Assembly (NCBI GenBank): GCA_016471375.1
Contig: WGLZ01000083.1
Coordinates: forward strand, 1-50,680
Source: Cyanobacteria bacterium RI_101
GTDB lineage: Bacteria > Cyanobacteriota > Cyanobacteriia > Cyanobacteriales > Microcystaceae
Direction of reading: 5' to 3'
Length of the DNA: 50,680 nucleotides
A model generated the notes under the pieces. It had not been told where the DNA came from, did not search any database, and saw only the letters and a program-made list of their open reading frames with translations. This document shows, piece after piece, positions 36,523 to 46,052 of the stretch (the first letter of the stretch is position 1; every line of letters starts with the position of its first letter). Both the position numbers and the translations under genes were made by a program.

Positions 36523-37986
36523 GTGAGCGTCCGCGTTCGCATCGCCCCCAGCCCCACCGGCAACCTACACATTGGCACCGCCCGCACGGCGGTTTTTAAT
36601 TGGCTCTACGCCCGCCGTCACGGGGGGAAATTTATCCTTCGTATCGAAGACACGGATCTGGAGCGGTCTCGGCCGGAATTTACGGAAAATATTCAAACGG
36701 GCTTACAGTGGCTCGGGCTGAACTGGGACGAGGGGCCCTTTTTCCAGACCCAGCGTTTGGCGCAGTATCGCCAAGCCATCCAAAAACTGTTAGACCAGGG
36801 TTCCGCCTACCGGTGTTACTGCTCCCCCGAGGAACTAGACGCCCTGCGGGAGCGCCAGAAAGCCCAGGGACAAGCGCCGCGCTACGACAACCGTCACCGG
36901 GACTTAACCCCGGAGCAAGAAGCCGCCTTCCAAGCCGAAGGGCGCCGACCGGTGATTCGCTTCAAGATTGACGACCAGCGCCGGATTACTTGGCAAGACC
37001 GGGTGCGGGGGCTGGTGGAATGGCAGGGAAGCGACCTAGGGGGCGATATGGTCGTCGCTCGGCGCTCGGAGACCCCGGAGGAACCCTTTGGTCAGCCCCT
37101 GTATAACCTGGCGGTGGTGGTGGACGACATTGAGATGGGCATTACCGACGTGATCCGCGGGGAAGACCATATTGCTAACACCGCCAAACAAATCCTCCTC
37201 TACGAAGCCCTAGATTCTCTTATTCCTAGCTTTGCCCACACCCCCTTGATTTTGAACCCGGAGGGCAAAAAACTCTCCAAACGGGACGGAGTCACCTCCA
37301 TCGACGAGTTTCGGCAACTGGGTTTCCTGCCCCAGGCGCTGGCCAATTACATGACCCTGCTGGGCTGGACGCCGCCGGACTCCACGGAGGAAATTTTTAC
37401 CCTGGCGGAGGCGGCTCAACACTTTAGCCTAGAGCGGGTCAATAAGGCCGGCGCTAAGTTTGACTGGGATAAGTTGGACTGGATCAACAGTCAGTACCTC
37501 CGTCGTCTAGCGCCGGGGGAATTAACTGATTTACTCATCCCCTATTGGCAAGGCGCGGGTTATTCAGTAGACGCCGTCGAGCGCCCCTGGCTAGAAGTCC
37601 TGGCGGAATTAGTCGGCCCGAGCCTAACTCGCTTAACGGACGGGGTCGGGGAAAGTCGCCTCCTCTGGGGAGAAAAAATGGAACTGGACGAATCCGCTCT
37701 GGCCCAACTGGGTCAACCCGGCGCCGGCGCCGTTCTGGAAGCTGTTTTGGACTGGCTTCAAACCGGAGAATCCCTGACGGAAGACGGCGCTAAGGGCAAA
37801 ATTAACGAACTCACTAAAACCCTCGGGGTCAAAAAAGGCGTTGTCATGAAATCCCTGCGGGCCGGGCTGATGGGAACCCTTCAGGGGCCGGATTTAATCC
37901 AGTCTTGGCTGTTGTTAAACCAAGCCCAATGGGACCGGCCTCGTTTACGCCAGGCGCTGGAGGAAAGCGCCAAGTTGCGGAAATAG
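36523..37986 (+). CDS. gltX: glutamyl-tRNA synthetase
   Basis: The 487-residue class I synthetase charges tRNA-Glu and, in cyanobacteria, usually also tRNA-Gln (later amidated by GatCAB). Glu-tRNA also feeds tetrapyrrole synthesis. The HIGH-type motif is [15 protein letters not shown] at the start and the KMSKS-type motif is [12 protein letters not shown]. The C-terminal helical anticodon-binding domain is present. Start is GTG at 36523, chosen because it places [11 protein letters not shown] directly at the N-terminus; a good site GAGGAGAAA precedes it. Confidence 0.97.
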   Translation: MSVRVRIAPSPTGNLHIGTARTAVFNWLYARRHGGKFILRIEDTDLERSRPEFTENIQTGLQWLGLNWDEGPFFQTQRLAQYRQAIQKLLDQGSAYRCYCSPEELDALRERQKAQGQAPRYDNRHRDLTPEQEAAFQAEGRRPVIRFKIDDQRRITWQDRVRGLVEWQGSDLGGDMVVARRSETPEEPFGQPLYNLAVVVDDIEMGITDVIRGEDHIANTAKQILLYEALDSLIPSFAHTPLILNPEGKKLSKRDGVTSIDEFRQLGFLPQALANYMTLLGWTPPDSTEEIFTLAEAAQHFSLERVNKAGAKFDWDKLDWINSQYLRRLAPGELTDLLIPYWQGAGYSVDAVERPWLEVLAELVGPSLTRLTDGVGESRLLWGEKMELDESALAQLGQPGAGAVLEAVLDWLQTGESLTEDGAKGKINELTKTLGVKKGVVMKSLRAGLMGTLQGPDLIQSWLLLNQAQWDRPRLRQALEESAKLRK

Positions 37987-38014
37987 TCGGGTTATTTGAC
38001 CCCGCGCAGTCGAG

Positions 38015-38356
38015 ATGAAGCATTTTCTCAGTTTATTGGCCCTAACCCTGTCGATAACGGGGATTTTCGTGTCTTTAACTCGGGAAGAACTCCGGTGCCG
38101 CTTGGGATTAAACCCCTGCGGAGCGCCGTCCCCCGTCCCGACAGAGCTAAGAGTCCAACCCACTCCTCTAGCGCCTAAGCCGGCCCCAGAAACTGAGCCG
38201 ACGCCTAGCGTCGATTCAACCCCAACGCCTTTGCCGGTTACTCCCGCCGCGACCCCGACGCCGGAGCCAGAGGCGAGTTTAGAGCCGTTATCCTCCCCGG
38301 AACCGACCCTAGAGGACGCCCCGGCGCCGGTCGTGAGTCCTGAGCCAACGGAATAG
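38015..38356 (+). CDS. small secreted or anchored proline/threonine-rich protein
   Basis: The 113-residue product starts with a hydrophobic signal or anchor (HFLSLLALTLSITGIFVSL), then a short segment with two cysteines (RCRLGLNPCG), and a long tail made of Pro, Thr, Glu and Ser (TPTPLPVTPAATPTPEPEA). The tail is typical of disordered linkers in periplasmic or wall-near proteins. No family is recognised. It begins 28 bases after gltX and ends 11 bases before the DUF2887 gene. Confidence 0.6.
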   Translation: MKHFLSLLALTLSITGIFVSLTREELRCRLGLNPCGAPSPVPTELRVQPTPLAPKPAPETEPTPSVDSTPTPLPVTPAATPTPEPEASLEPLSSPEPTLEDAPAPVVSPEPTE

Positions 38357-38367
38357 GAGGCGCTTTC

Positions 38368-39297
38368 ATGGAAACGGATAATCTTTTCTATCGCATCTTT
38401 CTCCGGGCCCCCCAACTGATTAGCGAACTCCTCCCCCAAATTCCCCCGGACTGTCAATTCCAGATGAGCGCCCCCGTCGTCAAGGGGAGAAAATTTTCCC
38501 TAGACGGACTGCTCAGTCCCCTGGATGATAACCCAGACTATCCCCTTGTCTTTCTCGAAGCCCAAATGCAGAGAGATCCCCAATTCTATGGGCGCTACTT
38601 CGCTGAAATTTTCCTCTATCTTTACGACCACGAAATTACCCGCCCCTGGTACGGACTACTCATTCTGCCGAACCCCGCCCTCTACCTCGGCGCTGATCAA
38701 AACTATCAACCTCTACTAGAGCAAAAAGTTCAAAGACTCTATCTCCAAGACCTGATCCCCCAAGAGTCTCTGAGTCCCAACCTCTCCCTACTCAAACTTC
38801 TGGCTCTCGACCTAGACGAAACCATTCCCTTCGCCCAAAAGCTCCTGCGACAAATCCCAGACCGGGACGCCTTCCTGCGCCAGCTCGATGTCGTCGAAGC
38901 TATATTAGCCAATAAATTCCCTCAACTTACCCCCCAGGAAATTCTCAAAATGTTGCACATTCCCACTGTCGGACTCCGAGAAACCCGCTTTTATCAAGAG
39001 ATCGCCAAAGAAGCTCGTCAAGAGGGTCGCCAAGAAGGTCGCCAAGAAGGTCGCCAAGAGGGTCGCCAAGAGGGTCGTCAAGAGGGTCGCCAAGAGGGTC
39101 GTCAAGAGGGTCGCCAAGAAGGCGAAGCGACCGTTATTCTACGACTCTTAACCCGCAAATTGGGAACCCTCTCTCCGGCTCAAATCGCTCAGATTCAAAA
39201 CCTCTCCCTTCCCCAATTGGACGCCCTCGCCGAGGCGCTATTTGACCTTAACCAAAGCCAAGATCTAGAAGACTGGTTGATTCAACACACCCTTTAA
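38368..39297 (+). CDS. DUF2887/DUF4351 protein, Rpn-like nuclease family
   Basis: A 309-residue protein beginning METDNLFYRIFLRAPQLISELLPQIP. The N-terminal DUF2887 domain has a PD-(D/E)XK-like core (FSLDGLLSP and PLVFLEAQMQ, i.e. D...ExQ). Nine RQEG repeats follow at residues about 217-252, then a DUF4351 domain (VILRLLTRKLGTLSPAQIAQI). Related Rpn/PDDEXK family proteins promote recombination and act in defence or transposon biology. The second copy at 47444-48319 shares this order. The repeat is discussed as its own feature. Confidence 0.85.
   Translation: METDNLFYRIFLRAPQLISELLPQIPPDCQFQMSAPVVKGRKFSLDGLLSPLDDNPDYPLVFLEAQMQRDPQFYGRYFAEIFLYLYDHEITRPWYGLLILPNPALYLGADQNYQPLLEQKVQRLYLQDLIPQESLSPNLSLLKLLALDLDETIPFAQKLLRQIPDRDAFLRQLDVVEAILANKFPQLTPQEILKMLHIPTVGLRETRFYQEIAKEARQEGRQEGRQEGRQEGRQEGRQEGRQEGRQEGRQEGEATVILRLLTRKLGTLSPAQIAQIQNLSLPQLDALAEALFDLNQSQDLEDWLIQHTL
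39016..39123 (+). repeat. nine tandem 12-bp units coding for RQEG
   Basis: The unit CGYCAAGARGGT occurs nine times in tandem, differing only at wobble positions apart from the last base of the final unit. Each unit adds RQEG to the DUF2887 protein without changing the frame, so slippage or unequal recombination would change only the length of a charged helical linker. Confidence 0.95.
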
Positions 39298-39353
39298 GAG
39301 ACGGAAACCGCTACCCTAGGGTGAAAGCTCGCCTATTTGGAGGAAGCGCCGCC

Positions 39354-39518
39354 ATGAGTGATTTTGTTCGGATTATTATCGCCATTTTTCTGCCGCCGTT
39401 GGGAGTTTTTCTCCAGGTGGGTCTGGGAAAAGACTTTTGGATCAATCTGCTCCTAACGATTTTTGGCTTCTACATCTTGGGCTTGGCGCACGCCATTTGG
39501 GTCATCGCCCGCAAGTAG
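39354..39518 (+). CDS. Pmp3/YqaE family small membrane protein
   Basis: A 54-residue protein with two hydrophobic helices: [19 protein letters not shown] and [20 protein letters not shown]. The [10 protein letters not shown] phrase is diagnostic of the Pmp3/UPF0057 family, small proteolipids linked to membrane potential and salt or cold stress. I chose the ATG at 39354, which places the family start correctly and has GGAGGA upstream; an upstream in-frame start would add unrelated residues. Confidence 0.88.
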   Translation: MSDFVRIIIAIFLPPLGVFLQVGLGKDFWINLLLTIFGFYILGLAHAIWVIARK

Positions 39519-39582
39519 CCGGGCTTGGGGCCTAGGCGCTGTGGCACAATGCTTTAGGTTTACTGTTTCAGCCATCTGCCCC

Positions 39583-40377
39583 ATGAGCGCCATTCGCGAT
39601 TGTTTCCAGACCCTCCGGCAACGGGGGGACTGCGCCTTGATTCCCTTTATCACCGCCGGCGATCCGGATTTGGCCGCCACGGCCCAGGCGCTTCAGATTT
39701 TAGACGAGGCGGGGGCGGATTTCATTGAACTCGGGATTCCCTACGCCGATCCCCTGGCGGACGGCCCGGTGATTCAAGCGGCGGCCACCCGGGCGCTGAA
39801 ACGGGGCGTCACCCTAGAAGCCGTCCTTGAGCAAGTCAAAAGCGTCCGTCCTCAGGTTCAAGCGCCGATTATCCTCTTCACCTATTTCAACCCCATTTTT
39901 GCCCGGGGTATCGAACCCTTTTTCCGGCAAATCCAAGAGGCGGGGGTGCAGGGTCTCGTGGTGCCGGATCTGCCTCTGGAGGAAGCGGATAACCTCCTAG
40001 CGCCGGCCGCCGAGGCGGGGATTGATTTAATTTTACTGGTCGCGCCCACCAGCCCCCCCGAGCGGATCGCGGCCATCGCCCAGCGGGCCCAAGGCTTTAT
40101 TTACTTAGTCAGCGTCACTGGGGTAACGGGTATGCGAACCCAAGTGGGAGAACGGGCCCAAGCCTTATTAGGGGAAATTCGCCGACACACAGATAAGCCC
40201 GTTGGCGTCGGTTTTGGCATTGCGGCGCCGGAGCAGGCCCGACAGGTGAAAGAGTGGGGAGCCGACGCGGTGATTGTGGGCAGCGCCTTTGTCAATCGTC
40301 TAGCTCAGGGAACGCCGGCGGAGGGCTTAGCTTCGATTAAAAGCTTTTGTCGGGAGCTAAAAACGGCGCTGGGGTAG
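39583..40377 (+). CDS. trpA: tryptophan synthase alpha subunit
   Basis: The 264-residue TIM barrel splits indole-3-glycerol phosphate into indole and glyceraldehyde 3-phosphate, passing indole to TrpB. The catalytic glutamate is in [19 protein letters not shown] and the catalytic aspartate in [19 protein letters not shown] and [11 protein letters not shown] bind phosphate. I chose ATG 39583 because it begins the conserved [12 protein letters not shown]; an open frame extends 40 codons upstream but is unrelated text overlapping the Pmp3 gene. trpB is not nearby, which is normal in cyanobacteria. Confidence 0.96.
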   Translation: MSAIRDCFQTLRQRGDCALIPFITAGDPDLAATAQALQILDEAGADFIELGIPYADPLADGPVIQAAATRALKRGVTLEAVLEQVKSVRPQVQAPIILFTYFNPIFARGIEPFFRQIQEAGVQGLVVPDLPLEEADNLLAPAAEAGIDLILLVAPTSPPERIAAIAQRAQGFIYLVSVTGVTGMRTQVGERAQALLGEIRRHTDKPVGVGFGIAAPEQARQVKEWGADAVIVGSAFVNRLAQGTPAEGLASIKSFCRELKTALG

Positions 40378-40432
40378 AGACGAGGAGAAACGCTTAAAGT
40401 CCCCCGTTATAGTGATATACTGCCGACTACTA

Positions 40433-40585
40433 TCGGTTCTAGCGGGGAGCAGTCGCTAGAGGTAACGGGGAAAGTCCGGCGAGAATCCGGCGCTGTCCCG
40501 CAGCTGTGAAAGAGGCTCAAGGTCTCTCAGTCAGAACGCCCGCCGATCAATAGTTAAACTCGACGTCATCTGCGAGGCACGGATG
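40433..40585 (+). promoter_or_regulatory. cobalamin (AdoCbl) riboswitch
   Basis: The stretch carries the conserved core of B12 riboswitches: GGGGAAAGTCCGG...AATCCGGCGCTGTCCCGCAGCTGTGA at about 40470-40511 and the B12-box-like segment AGTCAGAACGCCCGC at about 40530-40546. It lies 110 bases before the cbiM start on the same strand, the expected position for B12-dependent repression of cobalt uptake. Outer edges are approximate. Confidence 0.9.
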
Positions 40586-40694
40586 CAAACTCAGTCTTTT
40601 TCCCCGGGCGACTCCGGGGTCGCGCCGTCTATTTCCCGCTTGGCGGAATGGCCGCTACCATCCTCTTCGCCCCCGGCGCTTTGAGGACTCCCCC

Positions 40695-41453
40695 ATGCGC
40701 CGACAATATTCACGTCATTTACATCTGAGCGCCATGGCGGTTTTGAGCGCCTATCTTGTCGTCGCCCCGGCTCGGCCCGCTCAGGCCATGCACATCATGG
40801 AAGGCTTTTTGCCCTTAGGTTGGGCGGCGTTTTGGTGGGCGGCCTCTCTACCCTGCTTTATTTGGGGATTGCGGTCTCTGACTCAAATTACCCAGGAGAA
40901 GCCGGAACTTAAGCTTTTGTTGGCTTTAGCCGGCGCCTTTGGCTTTGCGCTCTCCGCTCTGAAAATCCCGTCCGTCACCGGCAGTAGCTCCCACCCGACG
41001 GGCGTCGGACTGGGCGCCGTCCTCTTTGGCCCCTCGGTCATGACGGTTCTGGGCGGTCTGATCTTGGCGTTCCAAGCGGTTCTGCTGGCTCACGGGGGCT
41101 TGACCACCCTAGGCGCCAACCTGTTTTCCATGGCCATTGCGGGGCCCTGGGTCGCCTACGGCGTTTATCGGCTCTTTGACCGGAGCGGCGCGCAAAAATG
41201 GGGCGTTTTCTTAGCGGCGGCGCTGGGAAATTTGTTCACCTACGCTGTTACCGCTCTCCAATTGGCGCTGGCGTTTCCCGCCTCCAACGGCGGCGTCCTG
41301 GCGGCCTTTGCTAAATTCGCCGGGATCTTTGCCGTTACCCAAATTCCCCTAGCCATTAGCGAAGGCTTACTGACTCTGCTGGTTTGGAACTGGCTTCAGG
41401 TCTACGCAACCGAGGAACTCCAAACGTTAAAGCTTCTGAGGGCCAAAGCTTAG
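40695..41453 (+). CDS. cbiM: cobalt ECF transporter, substrate-binding membrane protein CbiM
   Basis: The 252-residue product begins with a signal-like segment ([19 protein letters not shown]). The processed form would start [10 protein letters not shown], where the N-terminal Met-His group binds Co2+. [23 protein letters not shown] is the second hallmark of CbiM, and there are six or so membrane helices. The B12 riboswitch upstream fits a cobalt role. The partner CbiN follows, but CbiQ and the ATPase CbiO do not. Confidence 0.93.
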   Translation: MRRQYSRHLHLSAMAVLSAYLVVAPARPAQAMHIMEGFLPLGWAAFWWAASLPCFIWGLRSLTQITQEKPELKLLLALAGAFGFALSALKIPSVTGSSSHPTGVGLGAVLFGPSVMTVLGGLILAFQAVLLAHGGLTTLGANLFSMAIAGPWVAYGVYRLFDRSGAQKWGVFLAAALGNLFTYAVTALQLALAFPASNGGVLAAFAKFAGIFAVTQIPLAISEGLLTLLVWNWLQVYATEELQTLKLLRAKA

Positions 41454-41526
41454 AACAGATATCAGATAACAGATATCAGATATCAGGTCGTTATAAACGT
41501 TAAAGCTTCTAAGGGCTAAAGCTTAG
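41422..41526. repeat. 32-bp direct repeat of the cbiM 3' end around a TATC/ATAAC filler
   Basis: The last 32 bases of cbiM (41422-41453) recur at 41495-41526 with 30 of 32 identities. Between the copies lies a 41-base low-complexity stretch of CAGATATCAG/CAGATAACAG units, related to the TGATAACTG repeats elsewhere in the window. The second copy is outside the coding sequence. Confidence 0.85.
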
Positions 41527-41584
41527 GCCATGATGGACAACTTACAGGGGCATTCCTTTACCCTATTCTCCTCTAAAAACACCG

Positions 41585-41872
41585 ATGCAAACTCAATCGA
41601 AACAAGGTAACTGGCTCATCATTTTCGCCGTCATTGCCCTCGCCGCCCTGCCGCTAATTTTTGTTAAAGGAGACTACAGCGGCGCCGATGGTCAGGCGGA
41701 AGAAGCCATTTTAACCATTCGACCCGATTACCAACCGTGGTTTGGCTTTCTCTTTGAACCCCCCAGCGCCGAAATTGAAAGTTTTCTCTTTGCGTCCCAG
41801 GCCGGGATCGGCGCCGGGCTGATCGGCTATGTTATTGGGCGGTACCAAGGCCGCGGCTCCCTCAAAAAATAG
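41585..41872 (+). CDS. cbiN: cobalt ECF transporter auxiliary subunit CbiN
   Basis: A 95-residue protein with one membrane helix near the start (NWLIIFAVIALAALPLIF), a periplasmic loop with the CbiN signature GADGQAEEAI and PWFGFLFEPPSAEIESFLFA, and a second helix (AGIGAGLIGYVIG). CbiN contacts CbiM and is needed for metal loading. The gene is 131 bases after cbiM, with the repeat between them. It is followed at once by convergent sbcC, so cbiQ and cbiO must be elsewhere or missing. Confidence 0.92.
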   Translation: MQTQSKQGNWLIIFAVIALAALPLIFVKGDYSGADGQAEEAILTIRPDYQPWFGFLFEPPSAEIESFLFASQAGIGAGLIGYVIGRYQGRGSLKK

Positions 41873-41907
41873 TCCTAGCGGCGCCGGGGAAATTTTTTCT
41901 CAGGTAA

Positions 41908-44900
41908 TCAGGTGATCAAATTCACCTGGGATCCCTGATTGGATTTATACACTTCAATCCGTTGTTGAAACGCCTCTTTAAACTGGGGCATGTGGGTCAC
42001 CGTTAAAATACAGGCGAAATCCGAGGCGATGGCGTTAATGGCCGCCACTAGGCGCTCGCAACCGTCGCTGTCTTGGGTGCCAAAGCCTTCGTCGATAATG
42101 AGCAGTTGCAAGGCGGTTCCGGCCCGTTGCGCCAGCAGGCGGGCCAGCGCCAGACGGATGGAAAAATTAATGCGAAAGGCCTCGCCCCCGGAGTAGGTTT
42201 CGTAGGGACGGGTGCCCTGGGCGTCGGCGATGACGATATCGAGGGTGTCGAGCATCTTATAGCCCTTGCGTTTAGAGCCGGTTTTGCTTTCCTTTTGGGT
42301 AATAAATTGGATATGGAGTTGATTGCCGGTTAAGCGGGCGAGGATTTGGTTGGTTTCCGCTTCTAGTTGGGGCAGGATATTCTCAATCATCAAGCTTTGA
42401 ATGCCGTTTTTACCAAAGGCCTTAGCCAGTTCCGTATAGACGTTACATTGCCGTTTAGCGGTTTGAAATTGTTGTCGGGTTTCCGCCAATTCTTCCTTTA
42501 AGGTATCCAACTGAATTAATTGTTGGTCGTAGCCCCCCTTGCGGGCCAAGAGCGCGTCTAGCTCCCGGCGCCGGTCGTTGAGACTCCGCTCTAGGGTTTG
42601 GAGCTGGGCGCTGTGGTCGGCGTACTGGTCGATTTGGCGCCGGAGTTCCTCCAGTTCCGCCGTTAAGGTTTCCCGTTCCCGAACCCGAGCGCCGATTAAA
42701 GCCTGTAATTGTTCCCGGCGCTCCCGGAGCGACGGGATTTGGGTTTCGGCTTGCTCCAATTCCCCGAGGCGCAGGGCCCAGGGTTGATAGTCCTGAACCT
42801 GCCGGCTTAACTGGCGGTGGCGGTCCGGGTCGTAGTTCAGGGTCGCTAAGCTCTCCTCCAGTTGGCTTAGGTCTTGGCGTAGGGGGGAGGATTGCCCTAG
42901 GGTCTGGATTTCCCGCCGTAAACTTTGTAAGCGCCGCTCTAGGGACGGGCGCTCTCGCTCTAGGTTCTGGCGCTTGCGCTGGGCCTCTTTGAAGGCGACT
43001 TGTTTCATTTCCGCCCGACGCAATTTCTCCACCTCGGCGCGAGCCAGGGCGTGGGTCTGCTCGTCGTAGGGAATGGCTTGCAGTTCCGCCTCCAGCGCCG
43101 CCAGTTCGGCCTGTAAAGTCGGGGCGTAATTTCGCTCCAATAAACGGCGCTCTAGGTCGTCGAGTTCCGCCTGGGTTTCCTGACGGCGCTGGTAAAGGTC
43201 TTCTCCCCGTTCCAGTTTTAGTTCCAGTTGGTTGTAGCGCTGTTGGAGAGCGTCTAATTCCTCCAAACGAACTTTAACGTCCCGATATTCTTGACGGAGC
43301 ACCTGTATTTCTCGGTCGCAGACGGCGCTTTGCGCCTTGAGCACCCAAATTTGCTCCTGTAGCTCTTCCTGTTGGCGCCGGGTTTTGGCCGCGACCTGGT
43401 CATGGAAATGACCCTCCAGACTTTGCTCGCAGAGGGGACAGAGCGCCGACGGGTTATTTTCCAGCAGAGTTAATTTTTGCTCCAGTTCCCCCGACTGCTT
43501 TTCGCAGAGGCGCTGGTGTTCCTGAAGGCGCTCTTGGAAATGACGGCGCTCGTGGCCCTTTTCCTCCACCCGTTTCAGGTAGGTTTCCTGTTTTTTGAGG
43601 GTTTCAATCTCGTCGTTGAGCCGTTGCAATTCCCGGCGCTGTTGGGGGAAGGCGGAGATTTCTTGAGTTAGCTCCGCGACTAACTTTTTCCCCTGCTCCA
43701 ATCGGGCCTCCAGTTGGGCGCCCTGGCGTCCGATTTCCGTCCGCAGTTCGTAGCCCCGGTGTTGGAGGGGAATTTGTTGGCGCTGAAGTTCGTCTAACTC
43801 CCCTAGGCGCCGTTTAGCTTGCGCCAGTTTTTCTAAACCCGCTTGAATCTCCGCTTCCTGATTCAGAATCGGCTGAAGCTCCTCTTCCTGACGGGCTAGG
43901 TTTTGCAGATGGAGTTGGGTCTGCTCCAGTTGGCGCTGGAGTTGGTTTTCTTGAGCCAGCAGTTCTTTCTCTAGAGTTTGTTGGCGCTGTTTAAGCTCCT
44001 GATAGCGCCGTAAATCCTCGGACGCTTGGGCCGCTTCCCCTTGCAAATTGAGGTATTGCCGGTGGTTGCGACGGATAATCTCGGCCTGCGCCACTAGATC
44101 TTCTTGGGTTTTCAAGGCGGCGCCGAGGCTTTGACTTTCCCGCTCTAGACGCTCGGTTTCCTGAACTAACTTTTCCAGTTGCCCCGCTTGCCATTGATAC
44201 TGCTCCTCATGGGCCCGGCGCTGGTTTTGGCTGAGTTGCAGGCGTTGACGTTGCCAGAGGTCTTGCTCTTGCCGTTGGTTCAAGAGCGTTAACTGTTCCT
44301 CCAGTTCTCCTTGCAGGCGCTCAATTTCCGGGCGCCGGTCTAATTCCTGTTTCAGGCTTTGCAAGCGCCCGTCTAAGTAGTCCGCTTTGCCCTTTTCTTC
44401 CTTGGAAATATCCTTCGCTTTTTCCGCCAGAATTTCGTATTGATTCAGCTTCAATAGATCGACGAGGATCTGTTTGCGCTCCGCCGGTTTCCGGATCATA
44501 AACTCGTCGGCGCGACCCTGACGCAGATAGGCGGAATTGATAAAGGTGTCGTAATCGAGCTTGAGCGTCGCGACAATCTCTTCTTGGGTGGCTCGAATGG
44601 TCTTAGCGCCGAGGGGACGAAACTGAGCGCCGCTGAGAACCTGAAAGTCAAGGGTACTGCCCTTACCCCGTTGGCGGGAGCGAATAATTTTATAGGTGTT
44701 CTGATTGCTGATAAATTGAAAATCGACCCGGACATGGTCGGCGCCGGTGTGAAGGACGTCTTCTTCGCTCCCCTTGGCTCGACTCTCCCCCCAAACGGCC
44801 CAGGTCATCGCTTCCAGCAGAGAGGATTTTCCCGCCCCGTTAGCGCCGCAAATACAGGCGGTATGAAGACCCCGAAAATCAATGTGGGCGTCTTGGTAAC

Positions 44901-44937
44901 TGAGGAAATTTTTGAGGACTAAAATCTGGGGAATCAT
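41908..44937 (-). CDS. sbcC: SbcC/Rad50-like exonuclease subunit
   Basis: The 1009-residue SMC-type protein has the N-terminal ATPase half (IPQILVLKNFLSYQDAHIDF, P-loop CGANGAGKSSLLEAM at about residues 31-44), long coiled coils with a zinc hook CPLCEQS near residue 503, and the C-terminal ATPase half (YSGGEAFRINFSIRLALARLL, LIIDEGFGTQD). With SbcD it forms an ATP-dependent double-strand exonuclease acting on hairpins. sbcD is not in the window. It converges with cbiN. Confidence 0.93.
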   Translation of the reverse strand: MIPQILVLKNFLSYQDAHIDFRGLHTACICGANGAGKSSLLEAMTWAVWGESRAKGSEEDVLHTGADHVRVDFQFISNQNTYKIIRSRQRGKGSTLDFQVLSGAQFRPLGAKTIRATQEEIVATLKLDYDTFINSAYLRQGRADEFMIRKPAERKQILVDLLKLNQYEILAEKAKDISKEEKGKADYLDGRLQSLKQELDRRPEIERLQGELEEQLTLLNQRQEQDLWQRQRLQLSQNQRRAHEEQYQWQAGQLEKLVQETERLERESQSLGAALKTQEDLVAQAEIIRRNHRQYLNLQGEAAQASEDLRRYQELKQRQQTLEKELLAQENQLQRQLEQTQLHLQNLARQEEELQPILNQEAEIQAGLEKLAQAKRRLGELDELQRQQIPLQHRGYELRTEIGRQGAQLEARLEQGKKLVAELTQEISAFPQQRRELQRLNDEIETLKKQETYLKRVEEKGHERRHFQERLQEHQRLCEKQSGELEQKLTLLENNPSALCPLCEQSLEGHFHDQVAAKTRRQQEELQEQIWVLKAQSAVCDREIQVLRQEYRDVKVRLEELDALQQRYNQLELKLERGEDLYQRRQETQAELDDLERRLLERNYAPTLQAELAALEAELQAIPYDEQTHALARAEVEKLRRAEMKQVAFKEAQRKRQNLERERPSLERRLQSLRREIQTLGQSSPLRQDLSQLEESLATLNYDPDRHRQLSRQVQDYQPWALRLGELEQAETQIPSLRERREQLQALIGARVRERETLTAELEELRRQIDQYADHSAQLQTLERSLNDRRRELDALLARKGGYDQQLIQLDTLKEELAETRQQFQTAKRQCNVYTELAKAFGKNGIQSLMIENILPQLEAETNQILARLTGNQLHIQFITQKESKTGSKRKGYKMLDTLDIVIADAQGTRPYETYSGGEAFRINFSIRLALARLLAQRAGTALQLLIIDEGFGTQDSDGCERLVAAINAIASDFACILTVTHMPQFKEAFQQRIEVYKSNQGSQVNLIT

Positions 44938-45310
44938 CCGGCGCCCCTTGACAAAAGAGGATTTGACCGACGGTCGGCTCTCCCCAATGTTACCATTGAC
45001 GCCGGGAGCTAGGCTAACTTAAGGCTTCAAAAAGACGGCGCTTGCAAATCTAAGCTCAAGAAACTAACCCCCCGGAGTCGGAGTTAAATTCTCGTCAAAA
45101 TGCGCGAATTTTAGAAGTTCAAATCAACTCCCGCCAAATACGCTTCTATCGCGTTTACGGACAAGTCGCGAACGCAATCCCATGATGATCCTCCCCAACT
45201 CCTACTTCGGCAGGCTCAGTAACCAAGCTCAGTACGGCGCCTTGGAAAGGGGAGAGCTAACCGGAGCTTGTTTATGATTCATTTCAATCTGCCATATACG
45301 ACTCTGGTCA
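44938..45310. other. intergenic region with a dispersed repeat
   Basis: No gene supported. The right part, about 45239-45304, resembles 34434-34500 (CCTTGGAAAGGGGAG, then GTTTATGATTCATTT), and TTCGGCAGGCTCAGT at 45209-45224 resembles 8831-8845. The rest shows no structure I can name. Confidence 0.5.
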
Positions 45311-45331
45311 ATGATTAACGACGCCGGGCCG

Positions 45332-45985
45332 ATGAAAGAAGAACTGCTAACCGCAAGCGCCGCCGCCTTCGCCGCTTTTGGCGTCACCAATCTGGATAAT
45401 CTTTTGATCCTCATGTTTTTGTTCACCCAGGTTAACGGCGCTTTACGGATGGGTCACATTGTCTGGGGTCAATACCTCGGCATGACCTTCCTGTTGCTCC
45501 TCAGCCTTCCCGGTTTCTTTGGCGGTTTAGTTCTCGCTCCGGCTTGGCTGGGTCTCCTCGGGTTTTTACCCCTAGGGATGGGCCTCTCGCGACTGCGTTC
45601 CCTCTCTCTTGGGGAAGAAGCGCCGCCTTGGGGGATCGCCGCCCCTAATCGAACGCGAAAAACCCGTTTTTTTCCCCGTTTCTCCGCCGAACTGTATAGC
45701 GTCGCGGCCATCACCGTCGCCAATGGCGGCGATAATATCGGCGTTTATGTTCCTTTTTTTGCCACCCTCAATCCTTGGCAGTTAATCCTTGTCCTCGGGA
45801 TTTTTTACGCGCTCGCGGGTCTGGAATGCGGCGCCGCCTATTTTTTAGCGTCCCAACCGCCCATCGGCAAACTGATTAACCGCCGGGGCAAGCGCCTAGT
45901 TCCATGGTTGCTGATCGCCTTAGGACTCTGGATTCTCTGGGATAGCCGTAGCTACGAAGTGCTAGCGCCGGTTTTGCGGAGTTAA
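45332..45985 (+). CDS. CadD-family cadmium resistance transporter-like protein
   Basis: A protein of about 217 residues with five or six membrane helices. The opening AAFAAFGVTNLDNLLILMFLF is the CadD signature, repeated in the second half as ITVANGGDNIGVYVPFFA, so the protein has the inverted two-repeat design of the LysE-like superfamily. CadD proteins give cadmium resistance in Gram-positive bacteria; cyanobacterial members may move other cations. I prefer the ATG at 45332 (MKEELL) over one seven codons upstream. Confidence 0.82.
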   Translation: MKEELLTASAAAFAAFGVTNLDNLLILMFLFTQVNGALRMGHIVWGQYLGMTFLLLLSLPGFFGGLVLAPAWLGLLGFLPLGMGLSRLRSLSLGEEAPPWGIAAPNRTRKTRFFPRFSAELYSVAAITVANGGDNIGVYVPFFATLNPWQLILVLGIFYALAGLECGAAYFLASQPPIGKLINRRGKRLVPWLLIALGLWILWDSRSYEVLAPVLRS

Positions 45986-46052
45986 ATAATCCATTAGAAA
46001 AAATGACGCGTAAAATAAGGCTAAGTTGATCTTCCTCAAGGTTCTAGACAAC

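Noticed and set aside
39016-39123. CRISPR-like repeat array
   Set aside because: Units are 12 bp, directly abutting without spacers, and code for RQEG in frame.
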